Positions 25,152 through 34,421 of a stretch of DNA of 64,000 bases are shown here, piece after piece. The notes under the pieces were generated by a model. The model ran no database searches. It was not told the DNA's origin and saw only the letters and a list, made by a program, of their open reading frames with translations. Origin of the DNA: JAPPHA01 sp965221575 (GTDB lineage: Bacteria > Pseudomonadota > Alphaproteobacteria > Rhodobacterales > Rhodobacteraceae); the NCBI GenBank assembly GCA_965221575.1, contig CBDCSM010000012.1:62001-126000 (forward strand), written 5' to 3'. The position numbers and the translations under genes were made by a program. How positions within the stretch are numbered: position 1 is the stretch's first letter; each line of letters starts with the position of its first letter.

Positions 25152-26989
25152 AGCTGGCGCCGACATCCGACGTCGCCAGGATCATGAGGGAGTTGGCGGG
25201 TGGCGGGCGCCAGGAATCCGCGGACGCCGCCGGCAACGCCGGCACGCCTGCCGGAAACAGGGCTCGGGAGTTCGCGGAACGGCGGTCAAGCCGCAGGTTG
25301 ACATTCCTCCTGGCATGCCTGTCACTCTGTTTCTGCGTACTTGCCGTGCAGATGACCCTGCTGACCAACAGGCAGCCCGACGAGTCGGAAAGATACGGGT
25401 CACCCGCCGGCGAAACGCGCGCGGAGATCCATGACAGGAACGGCAACCTGCTCGCCGTCAACGTGAAGGCCGCGACCCTCGCCGCGGTGCCCGCCGACCT
25501 GGCCGACAGTATCGGGACGGCGCGGGCGCTGGGCCGGATATTTCCAGAACTTGATGCGGACGACCTTCTCCGTGATTTCATCAGCAAGAAGAAATTCGTC
25601 TGGATCCACAAGGAACTCAGCCCCGAACAGCACCAGGCGGTGCACGACATCGGGGAACCCGGGCTCGTGTTTGGCGAAAGACTCATCCGTTTCTACCCGA
25701 ACGGCCGTCTTGCCGCCCACGTTCTCGGTGGCGTTCGCAACGGGAAGGAAGGCCTGGGCGGTGTTGAACTCGTAGGCGTAGGCGGTGTCGAAGGATACTT
25801 TGACGACGAGCTTCGCCGTTCCGCCCGCAGCAGCAGGCCCCTGGCGCTGTCGATCGACCTGTCCGTCCAGGCGGCGGCCCGCCAGGTTCTCGACGGCGGG
25901 CTCGACCTGGTGAACTCGAAAAAGGGGTCGGCAGTTCTCATGGATGTCCACTCCGGGGAAGTGCTCGCCATGGTTTCGCTGCCGGATTTTGATCCCAATT
26001 CACGACCCCCGTTGCCGCGCGTGACCGATCCGGCCGACAGTCCGCTGTTCAACCACGCGGTCCAGGGGATCTACGAGCTCGGATCGGCCCAGAAAATCCT
26101 GACGGTCGCCATGGGCCTGGAATCCGGCCGGGTCGGGCCGTCCACGATGGTCGACACGACGCAGCCGCTTGTCGTTGGCGGGAATTCGGTCTCCGATTTC
26201 AAGTACAAGGGACCGACGATGTCGGTCCGTGACATCATCATCGAGTCATCGAATGTCGGCGTCGCGCGCATCGCCCTTTGTCTTGGCCGGACGAAGCAGA
26301 AGGAATTCCTTGCGAGCCTTGGACATTTCGAACCGGTCGGGATCGAACTGACGGAAGCCGCGGGAGCGAAACCGATCGTGCCCAGGGTGTGGAGGAAGTC
26401 CACGACCGTCACCGTGTCCTATGGCCATGGTCTCTCCGTCTCGCCCTTGCGCCTCGCGACCTCCTACGCGGCGATCGCGAACGGCGGGGTCCTGGTCAAT
26501 CCGACCATCAGGAAAATCGATGGGCCGGTCGCCGGCAAACGGGTGATTTCGGCGGAGAACGCGAATATACTTCGCGAATTCCTTCGGGGTGTGGTCATGC
26601 AGGGAACCGCGACGATCGCGCAAAAGAATCCCTACCAGATCGGGGGCAAGACCGGCACGGCCGACAAGGTCGCTCCGAACGGGCGGTATTACGAAGACAA
26701 GGTCGTATCGACCTTTGCCGCCATGTTTCCCGTGTACCAGCCAAAATATGTGCTTGTCGTCATCGTTGACGAGCCGGAGATCGAAATCGATGGCAAGAAT
26801 CGCAGGACCGCCGGCTGGACCGCCGTCCCGATCGCCAGTTCCATCATTTACCGGGTCGCGCCCCTCCTGGGTTTGAAGCCGACGGATTATCCGGATTCGT
26901 GGACGATCAGGGAAAGCGGACCGCTGTCGCTCGGCCCGTGTACGGCCGGGCTGGGAGTGGCAAATGAATCAAGACGCCAGCCAGCGTGA
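25148..26989 (+). CDS. ftsI: Septal peptidoglycan transpeptidase FtsI (PBP3)
   Basis: The 613-residue class B penicillin-binding protein has a cytoplasmic N-terminus, one membrane segment (RRLTFLLACLSLCFCVLAVQ, about residues 48-67), the pedestal with GETRAEIHDRNGNLLAVN, and the transpeptidase domain. The catalytic motifs are SAQK with Ser313, SSN at about 367, and KTGT at about 501. The SxxK motif reads SAQK, an unusual choice where many FtsI have STxK, but the Ser and Lys are kept. It cross-links septal peptidoglycan together with FtsW. It overlaps ftsL by 4 bases and murE by 26. Confidence 0.96.
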   Translation: MKLAPTSDVARIMRELAGGGRQESADAAGNAGTPAGNRAREFAERRSSRRLTFLLACLSLCFCVLAVQMTLLTNRQPDESERYGSPAGETRAEIHDRNGNLLAVNVKAATLAAVPADLADSIGTARALGRIFPELDADDLLRDFISKKKFVWIHKELSPEQHQAVHDIGEPGLVFGERLIRFYPNGRLAAHVLGGVRNGKEGLGGVELVGVGGVEGYFDDELRRSARSSRPLALSIDLSVQAAARQVLDGGLDLVNSKKGSAVLMDVHSGEVLAMVSLPDFDPNSRPPLPRVTDPADSPLFNHAVQGIYELGSAQKILTVAMGLESGRVGPSTMVDTTQPLVVGGNSVSDFKYKGPTMSVRDIIIESSNVGVARIALCLGRTKQKEFLASLGHFEPVGIELTEAAGAKPIVPRVWRKSTTVTVSYGHGLSVSPLRLATSYAAIANGGVLVNPTIRKIDGPVAGKRVISAENANILREFLRGVVMQGTATIAQKNPYQIGGKTGTADKVAPNGRYYEDKVVSTFAAMFPVYQPKYVLVVIVDEPEIEIDGKNRRTAGWTAVPIASSIIYRVAPLLGLKPTDYPDSWTIRESGPLSLGPCTAGLGVANESRRQPA

Positions 26990-28469
26990 GGCTGTCTCGT
27001 TGGCGTCGCTCGGTTTGAGGCCAACGCACGGCTCTGCACGGGTAGAGGGCATCAGCGGATTGTCCGTCGACAGCCGCGAACTGCGAAGCGGGGATCTTTT
27101 TGCCGCGTTGCCCGGCTCGAATGTTCACGGCGCGGTCTTTGTTCGTGACGCCATCGAGAATGGAGCGGCGGCGGTGCTGACCGACCCTTGCGGGTTCGAA
27201 CTTGCGGCCGGTGACGCCCCCCCAGGGCGCGTCCCGTTCATCGTTGCGGAAAACCCGAGGCTCGCCCTGAGCGCGGCGGCGGCCAGGTTTTTCGGCAAGC
27301 AGCCCGCGACCGTGGCGGCGGTCACCGGAACGAATGGCAAGACCTCCATCGCCCACTTTACCCGCCAGGTCTGGGAACGCCTGGGGTACCGGGCCGTCAA
27401 CGTGGGGACACTCGGGATCGATGGTGCGATGCGGGCGGCCCTCCGCCACACGACTCCGGATCCCGTCACGCTTCACGGGTTTCTCGCGGCCATGCGCGAG
27501 CAGCAGGTCACCCATGCCGTGCTGGAGGCGTCGAGCCATGGCCTCTCCCAGTACCGCCTCGACGGTGTCGAGCTCAGGGCCGCGGCGTTCTCGAGTTTCT
27601 CCCGCGACCACCTCGACTATCACGACGACCTTGACAGCTATTTTTCCGAAAAGGCCCGTCTTTTTTCCCAGGTCCTGCCCGCGGGCGGATCGGTCGTCGT
27701 CAACCTGTCGGCCGATCGCGCGGGCGCTGTGGTCGAAATCGCCCGGGGCCGGGGGCAGGACCTGTTCCTGGTGGGGCGCGGCGGTGACGGCGACCTGGCC
27801 ATCCTGGACGAGCGGTTCGACGAAACCGGGCAGTCGATCCGGTACGCGTTCCGGGGCCGCACCGCCGGATTGCGGCTGGGATTGATCGGTGGGTTCCAGG
27901 CCGAGAACGTGCTCGTCGCGGCTGGCCTCGCGATCATGTGCGGCGAGAAACCGGAGCGCGTGTTCTCTGTCCTGGATTCCCTCGAGACCGTGCCGGGGCG
28001 GATGCAACTCGCGGCGGTACGCGACAACGGCGCCGCGGTGTTCGTGGACTACGCCCATACGCCGGACGCGCTCGAGGCCGCGTTGAGGGCGCTGAGGCCG
28101 CATGTTCGGGGCAGGATCACGGTTGTCTTCGGAGCAGGCGGAGACCGGGACCGGGGGAAACGCCGCCTCATGGGCGCCGCGGCCCACGGCCAGGCAGACG
28201 CGGTTATCGTGACCGACGACAATCCGCGCCATGAGAATCCGGCCGTTATCCGTACTGAGATCATGCGGGGATGCCCGGATGCGCGGAATATCGGCGACAG
28301 GGCGAGCGCGATCCTTGAAGGCGTTCTCGCACTGGATCACGGCGATGCCCTCCTCGTCGCCGGCAAGGGACACGAGACCGGGCAGGTGGTCGGTGACGAC
28401 GTGCACCCGTTCGATGACAGGGAACAGGCGAGTCTCGCGGTCGCGGCACTGGACGGAAAACGCACATGA
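26964..28469 (+). CDS. murE: UDP-MurNAc-L-Ala-D-Glu:meso-diaminopimelate ligase
   Basis: The 501-residue Mur ligase has the ATP-binding loop VTGTNGKTS at residues 120-128, EASSHGLSQYRLDG, the carbamylated-Lys neighbourhood FSRDHLDYHDDLDSYFSEKA, and FVDYAHTPDALE. The substrate motif reads DNPRHENP, and the DNPR form marks ligases that add meso-diaminopimelate rather than lysine. The ATG at 26964 lies within the end of ftsI. This enzyme adds the third residue of the peptidoglycan stem in the cytoplasm. Confidence 0.97.
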   Translation: MNQDASQREAVSLASLGLRPTHGSARVEGISGLSVDSRELRSGDLFAALPGSNVHGAVFVRDAIENGAAAVLTDPCGFELAAGDAPPGRVPFIVAENPRLALSAAAARFFGKQPATVAAVTGTNGKTSIAHFTRQVWERLGYRAVNVGTLGIDGAMRAALRHTTPDPVTLHGFLAAMREQQVTHAVLEASSHGLSQYRLDGVELRAAAFSSFSRDHLDYHDDLDSYFSEKARLFSQVLPAGGSVVVNLSADRAGAVVEIARGRGQDLFLVGRGGDGDLAILDERFDETGQSIRYAFRGRTAGLRLGLIGGFQAENVLVAAGLAIMCGEKPERVFSVLDSLETVPGRMQLAAVRDNGAAVFVDYAHTPDALEAALRALRPHVRGRITVVFGAGGDRDRGKRRLMGAAAHGQADAVIVTDDNPRHENPAVIRTEIMRGCPDARNIGDRASAILEGVLALDHGDALLVAGKGHETGQVVGDDVHPFDDREQASLAVAALDGKRT

Positions 28470-29944
28470 GCAGTCTCTGGACATCCCGGGATGCTGAACG
28501 CGCGACGGGCGGCAACAGCACCCGTCCCTGGCGCGCCGACGATGTCTCCATCGATACGCGGCGGAATGTCGATCAGGCGATCTTTTGTGCGATCATCGAC
28601 AAGCGGGATGGGCACGAGTTCGTCGAGCAGGCGTTCGGGAAGGGCGCGGCGGCCGCGATCGTGTCCCGAATTCCCCCGAATCTGACGGAGCGCCATCCAC
28701 TTCTCCTGGTCGAGGACACCGTGGAGGCGCTCGGGGCCTTGGGAGCCGCTGCCCGCCGGAGGGCAAAAGGGATCGTCATCGGCGTCACGGGATCGGTGGG
28801 CAAGACCGGAACCAAGGACATGATTCGCACCGCGCTGGACGGGCAGGGGATCGTCCACGCGGCCGAACGCAGTTTCAATAATCATCTCGGCGTTCCATTG
28901 ACGCTGGCACGCATGCCGCTGGACGCCACCCACACTGTCGTCGAGATCGGGATGAACAGCCCCGGCGAGATCACGCCGCTTGCGAGGCTCGCGGATCTCG
29001 ATGTCGCTCTCGTCACGACGGTCGCCCCCGTCCACATGGCCGCATTCGACAGCCTGGACGAAATCGCCAGGGCCAAGGCGGAGATCTTTGCCGGGCTCAG
29101 GCCCGGAGGGTCGGCGATCATCAATCGCGACCTCGAGACATTCGGGATCCTGGAGGCGGCGGCCAATGACGCGGGCGCCACGGTTGTGACTTTCGGTCGC
29201 TCGGACCGCGCCGATTTCCAGCTGGTCTCGGTCGAGTCGGACGAACTGTCGTCCGTCGTTGCCTGTCGTGCCCGCGGTCGCAACATGACCGTACGGCTCT
29301 CGGCGCCGGTGCCGCACCTGGCGCTCAATCTTCTTGGAGTTCTAGCCGTCGTCGATGCAGCGGGCCTGGACCTTGATGCCGCAGCTGATGCGCTTCCTGG
29401 CTGGCAGGTGCCTGACGGACGCGGAAACAGGTTCCGGGTGCGTATTCGTCGTGGAGATGATGGCGGGGCCGTGGAAATCATCGACGAAAGCTACAATGCC
29501 AATCCGACATCGATGAGCGCGGCACTGGAGGCGCTGGCGAGCGCCGTCCCTGGCAAGCGGGATGCCGCGGGCAATGCGGGGCGGCGCGTTGCGATCCTTG
29601 GAGACATGCTCGAGTTGGGCGTCGACGAAAAGCGGCAACATGCCGAACTCGCCCGTCATCCGGCATTGAAGCGAATCGACAGCATCCACACGGTTGGTAA
29701 CCTGATGCGCTCGCTCCATGATGCCCTGCCGGAAGGCAAACGCGGCGAATGGCACGAGGACTCTGACGGACTCGCCGGCAGGATCTCGGAACTTCTTGCG
29801 CCGGGCGACGTCGCCATGCTGAAAGGCTCGGCGGGCGCCAGGGTGGGCAAGGTCGTCGAGGCCATCCGGTGTGCCGGTCTTGAACCGGACAGGCGCCGGG
29901 GTTGTACGGACCAACCTTCCGGGCGCGCGGGAAGCCCGGAATAG
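28466..29944 (+). CDS. murF: UDP-MurNAc-tripeptide:D-alanyl-D-alanine ligase
   Basis: The 492-residue protein carries the Mur ligase P-loop GVTGSVGKTGTKD (residues 106-118), NNHLGVPLTLARMPLD, EIGMNSPGEI, and the C-terminal DESYNANPTSMSAALEAL block diagnostic of MurF. It attaches D-Ala-D-Ala, made by the Ddl encoded 13 kb downstream, to complete the pentapeptide. ATGA overlap with murE shows coupling. The C-terminal 30 residues (GLEPDRRRGC...) extend slightly beyond the usual family end. Confidence 0.96.
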   Translation: MSSLWTSRDAERATGGNSTRPWRADDVSIDTRRNVDQAIFCAIIDKRDGHEFVEQAFGKGAAAAIVSRIPPNLTERHPLLLVEDTVEALGALGAAARRRAKGIVIGVTGSVGKTGTKDMIRTALDGQGIVHAAERSFNNHLGVPLTLARMPLDATHTVVEIGMNSPGEITPLARLADLDVALVTTVAPVHMAAFDSLDEIARAKAEIFAGLRPGGSAIINRDLETFGILEAAANDAGATVVTFGRSDRADFQLVSVESDELSSVVACRARGRNMTVRLSAPVPHLALNLLGVLAVVDAAGLDLDAAADALPGWQVPDGRGNRFRVRIRRGDDGGAVEIIDESYNANPTSMSAALEALASAVPGKRDAAGNAGRRVAILGDMLELGVDEKRQHAELARHPALKRIDSIHTVGNLMRSLHDALPEGKRGEWHEDSDGLAGRISELLAPGDVAMLKGSAGARVGKVVEAIRCAGLEPDRRRGCTDQPSGRAGSPE

Positions 29945-29977
29945 GCAGCACTTTCGAAATCACAGGTACGGAACCCG

Positions 29978-31066
29978 ATGTTATTTTATCTCAGCGAATT
30001 TTCGGACGGCGGCGATGCATTCAACCTGTTTCGCTACATCACTTTCCGGTCGGGATGCGCATTCCTTACCGCTCTCGTCGTGAGTTTCCTCTTCGGTGGA
30101 AGGTTCATCCGGTTCCTGCAGCGGAACCAGGGAAACGGCCAGCCGATTCGGGACGATGGCCCGGAGGGCCATTTGCTGGCCAAGTCCGGAACACCGACCA
30201 TGGGAGGGGTGTTCATTCTCGGGACGCTGACCGCGTCGACATTGCTGTGGGCCCGTACGGACAACCAATACATCTGGATCATTCTCTTGGTCACAACCGG
30301 GTTCGGATTGATCGGGTTCGCCGATGACTTCCTGAAGATCAGGAGCGGCCGGGCGAACGGCGGGCTGTCCGGTCGCATACGTCTGCTCCTCGGCTTTCTC
30401 CTCGCGCTTGTCGCGAGCATCTGGGTCGCCGGTGTCCATCCGCAGGAGCTCTCCGGACAGCTGGCATTCCCGGTTTTCAAGGACGCCCTGCTGTCACTCG
30501 GTTACCTCTTCTTTCCTTTCGCCATGATCGTCATCGTCGGTGCCGCCAATGCGGTGAACCTGACCGACGGTCTCGACGGGCTGGCCATCGTGCCCGCGAT
30601 GGTCGCGGGCTCGGCGCTGGGAATCATCGCCTACGCGGTGGGCCGCGTGGATTTCACCGAGTATCTCGATGTCCACTACGTTCCGGGTACGGGGGAAATC
30701 CTCGTCTTTACCTCGGCGCTGATCGGGAGCGGCCTCGGTTTCCTCTGGTACAACGCTCCGCCGGCGGCGGTGTTCATGGGCGACACCGGGTCTCTCGCGC
30801 TCGGGGGCGCCCTTGGCGCCGTCGCCGTGTGCACCAAGCACGAAATCGTGCTGGCGATTGTCGGGGGCCTGTTCGTGATGGAGGCGCTTTCCGTCATCAT
30901 CCAGGTCATCTACTTCAAGCGGACCGGGCGGCGCGTGTTCCTGATGGCTCCCATCCACCATCATTTCGAAAAGCTCGGCTGGGCCGAACCCCAGATCGTG
31001 ATCCGCTTCTGGATCATCTCCCTGATCCTGGCCCTGATCGGCCTCGCGACGCTCAAGGTCCGGTGA
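29978..31066 (+). CDS. mraY: Phospho-MurNAc-pentapeptide transferase
   Basis: The 362-residue protein has about ten membrane segments and the MraY motifs GTPTMGGVFILG, GFADDFLKI, NAVNLTDGLDGLAIVPAM, WYNAPPAAVFMGDTGSLALG and the MAPIHHHFEKLGWAE loop. The Asp residues of the DD and MGD motifs form the magnesium site. It transfers phospho-MurNAc-pentapeptide to undecaprenyl phosphate, forming lipid I at the inner membrane. It starts 33 bases after murF. Confidence 0.97.
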   Translation: MLFYLSEFSDGGDAFNLFRYITFRSGCAFLTALVVSFLFGGRFIRFLQRNQGNGQPIRDDGPEGHLLAKSGTPTMGGVFILGTLTASTLLWARTDNQYIWIILLVTTGFGLIGFADDFLKIRSGRANGGLSGRIRLLLGFLLALVASIWVAGVHPQELSGQLAFPVFKDALLSLGYLFFPFAMIVIVGAANAVNLTDGLDGLAIVPAMVAGSALGIIAYAVGRVDFTEYLDVHYVPGTGEILVFTSALIGSGLGFLWYNAPPAAVFMGDTGSLALGGALGAVAVCTKHEIVLAIVGGLFVMEALSVIIQVIYFKRTGRRVFLMAPIHHHFEKLGWAEPQIVIRFWIISLILALIGLATLKVR

Positions 31067-32487
31067 TTCCGGTTCGTGAATTCACCGGTCAGCGGGTTGC
31101 TGTCCTCGGCATGGGCCGATCGGGACTGGCAACCGCCAGGGCGCTCGTCTCGGGGGGCGCGGAGGCCATCTGCTGGGACGACGGGTCCGAGGCCCGGGCC
31201 GCGGCCGAAGGGCAGGGGTTCCGGGTGGATTCACTGGCCGGGGACGAAATCTGGCCCGGCATCGCCTGCCTGGTGGTGTCGCCGGGAATTCCCCATCTCT
31301 ACCCCGAGCCGCACCCGCTGGTGAGAACGGCGTGGCGCCACGGTGTGCCGGTCGACAATGACGTTGGACTGTTCTTCAGAGACTGGGTCGCGGCAGACCG
31401 GGACGAATTCGATGTCGTCCCGCGCGTTGTCTGCGTCACCGGGTCGAACGGGAAGTCGACGACGACGGCCCTGATCGGCCATCTCCTGGAGTCGGCCGGA
31501 CGGCGGGCCCAGGCAGGCGGAAACATTGGCCGCGCGGTACTGGACCTTGAGCCCGTTTCCGACGGAGAGATCGTGGTCCTGGAATTGTCGTCATACCAGA
31601 TTGAGCTTGCCCGGACCCTCGCGCCCGATGTCGGGGTGTTCCTGAACTTTTCGCCGGACCACCTGGATCGCCACGGCGGCGTCGGGGGATATTTCGCCGC
31701 AAAACAACGGCTGTTCAGCGAAGGTGGTGCAGAGCGCCAGGTCATCGGAGTGGACGAACTCGAAGGCGAGTTTCTTGCTGCGCGCGCGCATGACGGCCTG
31801 TCGGACGCGGACTCGCTGATCCGTGTTTCGGCGCGGCGACCCATCGGCGGAGGCGGATGGTCGGTCTCGGTCAGGAAAGGATTCCTGGTTGAACACCGGC
31901 GGGGGCGGCAGGTCGCGTCAGTCGACTTGCGCGGAATTCGAAACCTCTGCGGTACACACAATTGGCAGAACGCGTGTGCGGCTTTTGCCGTTTGCCGGAG
32001 TTTCGGATTGTCGCCGAAGGCTCTGCGGCGCGGCCTGGACAGTTTTCCTGGGCTTCCTCACCGATGCCAGGTTGTCGGAGAACACGGTGGCGTGTCCTTC
32101 GTGAATGACTCCAAGGCGACCAACGCGGATGCGGCTGCACGGGCTCTTTCGGTGTACCGGAACATCCGCTGGATCGCGGGCGGCCGGGCGAAGGAAGGGG
32201 GAATCGCCTCGATTTCCGGGGACCTCGACAATGTGCGCAAGGTCTATCTCGTCGGTGAGGCCGCTGACCTGTTCCGCCGGCAGTTGGGCGGCAGGAACCT
32301 GGTCATTTCCGGCACGATCGCCGAGGCGGTCAATTCCGCCGCGGCAGAAGCCGAGCCTGGAGATGTCGTCCTGTTGTCGCCGGCCGCGGCGAGTTTCGAC
32401 CAGTTCGCGGATTTCGAGGCGCGGGGCGATGCGTTCGTCGAGGCCGTCAGGAGCGTGATCCAAGGGAACCCAGCGATACATCCGTGA
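31063..32487 (+). CDS. murD: UDP-N-acetylmuramoyl-L-alanine:D-glutamate ligase
   Basis: From the GTG at 31063, which overlaps the mraY stop, the 474-residue protein reads MIPVREFTGQRVAVLGMGRS with the N-terminal Rossmann motif. It continues with VCVTGSNGKSTTTALIGHLL for ATP, VFLNFSPDHLDRHGG and FVNDSKATNADAAARAL. It adds D-glutamate to UDP-MurNAc-L-Ala. In the standard alphaproteobacterial order ftsW would follow at once. Here 4.3 kb of accessory DNA separates them. Confidence 0.96.
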   Translation: MIPVREFTGQRVAVLGMGRSGLATARALVSGGAEAICWDDGSEARAAAEGQGFRVDSLAGDEIWPGIACLVVSPGIPHLYPEPHPLVRTAWRHGVPVDNDVGLFFRDWVAADRDEFDVVPRVVCVTGSNGKSTTTALIGHLLESAGRRAQAGGNIGRAVLDLEPVSDGEIVVLELSSYQIELARTLAPDVGVFLNFSPDHLDRHGGVGGYFAAKQRLFSEGGAERQVIGVDELEGEFLAARAHDGLSDADSLIRVSARRPIGGGGWSVSVRKGFLVEHRRGRQVASVDLRGIRNLCGTHNWQNACAAFAVCRSFGLSPKALRRGLDSFPGLPHRCQVVGEHGGVSFVNDSKATNADAAARALSVYRNIRWIAGGRAKEGGIASISGDLDNVRKVYLVGEAADLFRRQLGGRNLVISGTIAEAVNSAAAEAEPGDVVLLSPAAASFDQFADFEARGDAFVEAVRSVIQGNPAIHP

Positions 32488-32690
32488 TCCGCGCATTGCG
32501 GTGGCCCAGGCAGCGTTACTGGCTGCACCTGCCGGTGCTGGCCGCGAGAGAGATCTCTGCTCTATTTCCGTTTGCACTCTCCCGCGCCGCGCTCCGGGCA
32601 GAACGCAGGCCTCACCGACCGCGATGCGTCGAATTGGGAAAACGAGAGCGCGGAACCTCGGCCTGGAGAACTCGTTGGAGATCGTCAAGG

Positions 32691-34421
32691 TTAGAATGGT
32701 CTGTACTCGATCAAGGAGGATCGGCCGCGTATGTCCACGACGGTGACCGACATTTCCGAGCCATTGGCATCCGTCAGCCGCATCGGTTTTCCGGGCCGAA
32801 ACGATACTGGTTGCTGCCGTCCCTCGTCGATGGCGATGTTGTCGGCGTACAGGTAGGTGCGGTCAGATGAATCGCGAATCGGGTTCAGCCGGCCGCGCAG
32901 GCCGGGAAGGTGTCCCGTGCTCTGAGCAAAAACCGCCGCGCCTCCAAAATCAAGCGGTTCGAGTTCGAGTAGGAGGCCACCCCGATTGGGCGTCCACGCC
33001 CGCTCCAGTCCGGCGGTGTACCCTGGTCCCGCGGCATAGATCGTCATCGGCAGATTCGTCGTATAGAGATCCAGTGCTGCATCGCCGGCCTCGTCGGTTG
33101 TCGCCCGTACCCAGGTCTTGTTGGGAAAGAGCGCGAGAACATCGATTCCAGCGAGGGGTTCGCCCCTGGAATGCACCGTGACAGTCGCGTCGGCAGGCAC
33201 AAGATCCAGTTTCGCGGCAGGAATGCGGAGCACCAGGCTCGATTCGTCGACCACTTCGTATTCCGGCGCCAAACCGGTGGTTTTCTCGGTCTCCGCGCGG
33301 ATGATCGACACGCCGTCGCCGCGGCGTTCCATCAGGTACTTGCGATGATCCGATCCCGCCACATTGGCAACGGGGATGCGACCGAATACGGATGCGATCA
33401 CCTCGTTACGCGTGGCCTGACTGGCCTCCATGCCTTCGATGGTCATGCCGTTCGGAAGCTGGCCGGGCGAATCGATCTCCAGGCGGTCCTTGAACATGGA
33501 TAGCCGGATCCTCCGCGATGACATGGAGTAGTCGCGATGTGCAACCGCGTTGACGACTGCTTCGAATACGGCGGTTATGCTGTACTGGGGAAGGTTTTCC
33601 CGTTCCGGAGTCTTTCGGGCGGAAACGCGCATATTCCGAACGACGAAATGGACCGCGTCCGCGATCTGTGCTGAGAGCGGACCGGCGATCTCCTGCGCGT
33701 CCAACTGGCCCGAGGCACGATCCAATCCGCGATAGTGCGTCGCTGCAATGTTCGCCTGCGGCAACCAGTCCTGCGGTGACGAAGCACAAAGCAGTATGCC
33801 GGCAACGGTGGCCCTTGCGACGCCCGCTTCATCCTGTGCGAGCAGGCGAAGATTCAGCAATCCTCGCCGTGGGTCCGTGGCGGCCGTCACGCTGAGCAGC
33901 GGCTCCCACAGGCGCTCGCTAAGTGTCTCGAAGCCTGTTTCCGGAACGATCCGCTTGTCAAACCAGAGGTAGCGGTTTTGTGTACGATTCTGCGCCAGTC
34001 TCAGACCTTCTTCCCTGCTCAGGCGCCGCTTCGTCGCTCCAACCCTAATGAACGCCTGCCCGCTCCGTTCATGCAGAGCTTCGCCGCGTGGGACTGCTAC
34101 CAGTAAGAATGCTTTACTATCCAGTTCCTTGTGATGGACGTCGATGCGTAGCGGTGGTTCAAGGGCGTCGGTGCTAACCTCGGCCAGCAGGTGATCCAGG
34201 GCCGCCAACTGATCTCGCGACATACCTTGAATTGTTCCGTCGTCGGACACTCCGCAGAGCAATATCCCGCCGTCCGCATTGCCGAACGCGCCCAGTTCGT
34301 CAGCTAAATCGTTTCTGCGCGGGCTGGTCGGTTTGTTGCCACGGAACTCGATCTGCTTGAATTCCCACTTGCTGTCCTCGCCCAGGCGAAGTTGGCGGCG
34401 GATGTCTTCATCCTGGATCAT
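32691..34421 (-). CDS. AlbA_2 (Schlafen-like) and HATPase-domain protein of a type I restriction locus
   Basis: The 576-residue protein has an N-terminal AlbA_2 domain (GEDSKWEFKQIEFRG, then DELGAFGNADGGILLCGVSD near residue 45) and a C-terminal HATPase_c_4 module (SITAVFEAVVNAVAHRDYSM, then FKDRLEIDSPGQLPNGMTIE near residue 320). After about residue 410 comes a beta-rich segment (VTVHSRGEPLAGIDVLALFP) like carboxypeptidase-regulatory folds, an extra domain for this family. Such genes sit in hsdM-hsdS-hsdR operons as accessory factors of unknown role. Here it begins at the last base of the hsdM-hsdS fusion stop (TAATG overlap). The frame is intact. Confidence 0.82.
   Translation of the reverse strand: MIQDEDIRRQLRLGEDSKWEFKQIEFRGNKPTSPRRNDLADELGAFGNADGGILLCGVSDDGTIQGMSRDQLAALDHLLAEVSTDALEPPLRIDVHHKELDSKAFLLVAVPRGEALHERSGQAFIRVGATKRRLSREEGLRLAQNRTQNRYLWFDKRIVPETGFETLSERLWEPLLSVTAATDPRRGLLNLRLLAQDEAGVARATVAGILLCASSPQDWLPQANIAATHYRGLDRASGQLDAQEIAGPLSAQIADAVHFVVRNMRVSARKTPERENLPQYSITAVFEAVVNAVAHRDYSMSSRRIRLSMFKDRLEIDSPGQLPNGMTIEGMEASQATRNEVIASVFGRIPVANVAGSDHRKYLMERRGDGVSIIRAETEKTTGLAPEYEVVDESSLVLRIPAAKLDLVPADATVTVHSRGEPLAGIDVLALFPNKTWVRATTDEAGDAALDLYTTNLPMTIYAAGPGYTAGLERAWTPNRGGLLLELEPLDFGGAAVFAQSTGHLPGLRGRLNPIRDSSDRTYLYADNIAIDEGRQQPVSFRPGKPMRLTDANGSEMSVTVVDIRGRSSLIEYRPF

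Noticed and set aside
26907..28484. 525-codon minus-strand open frame opposite murE
   Set aside because: It is an antisense shadow of MurE with Arg/Pro/Gly-rich composition and no recognisable domain.
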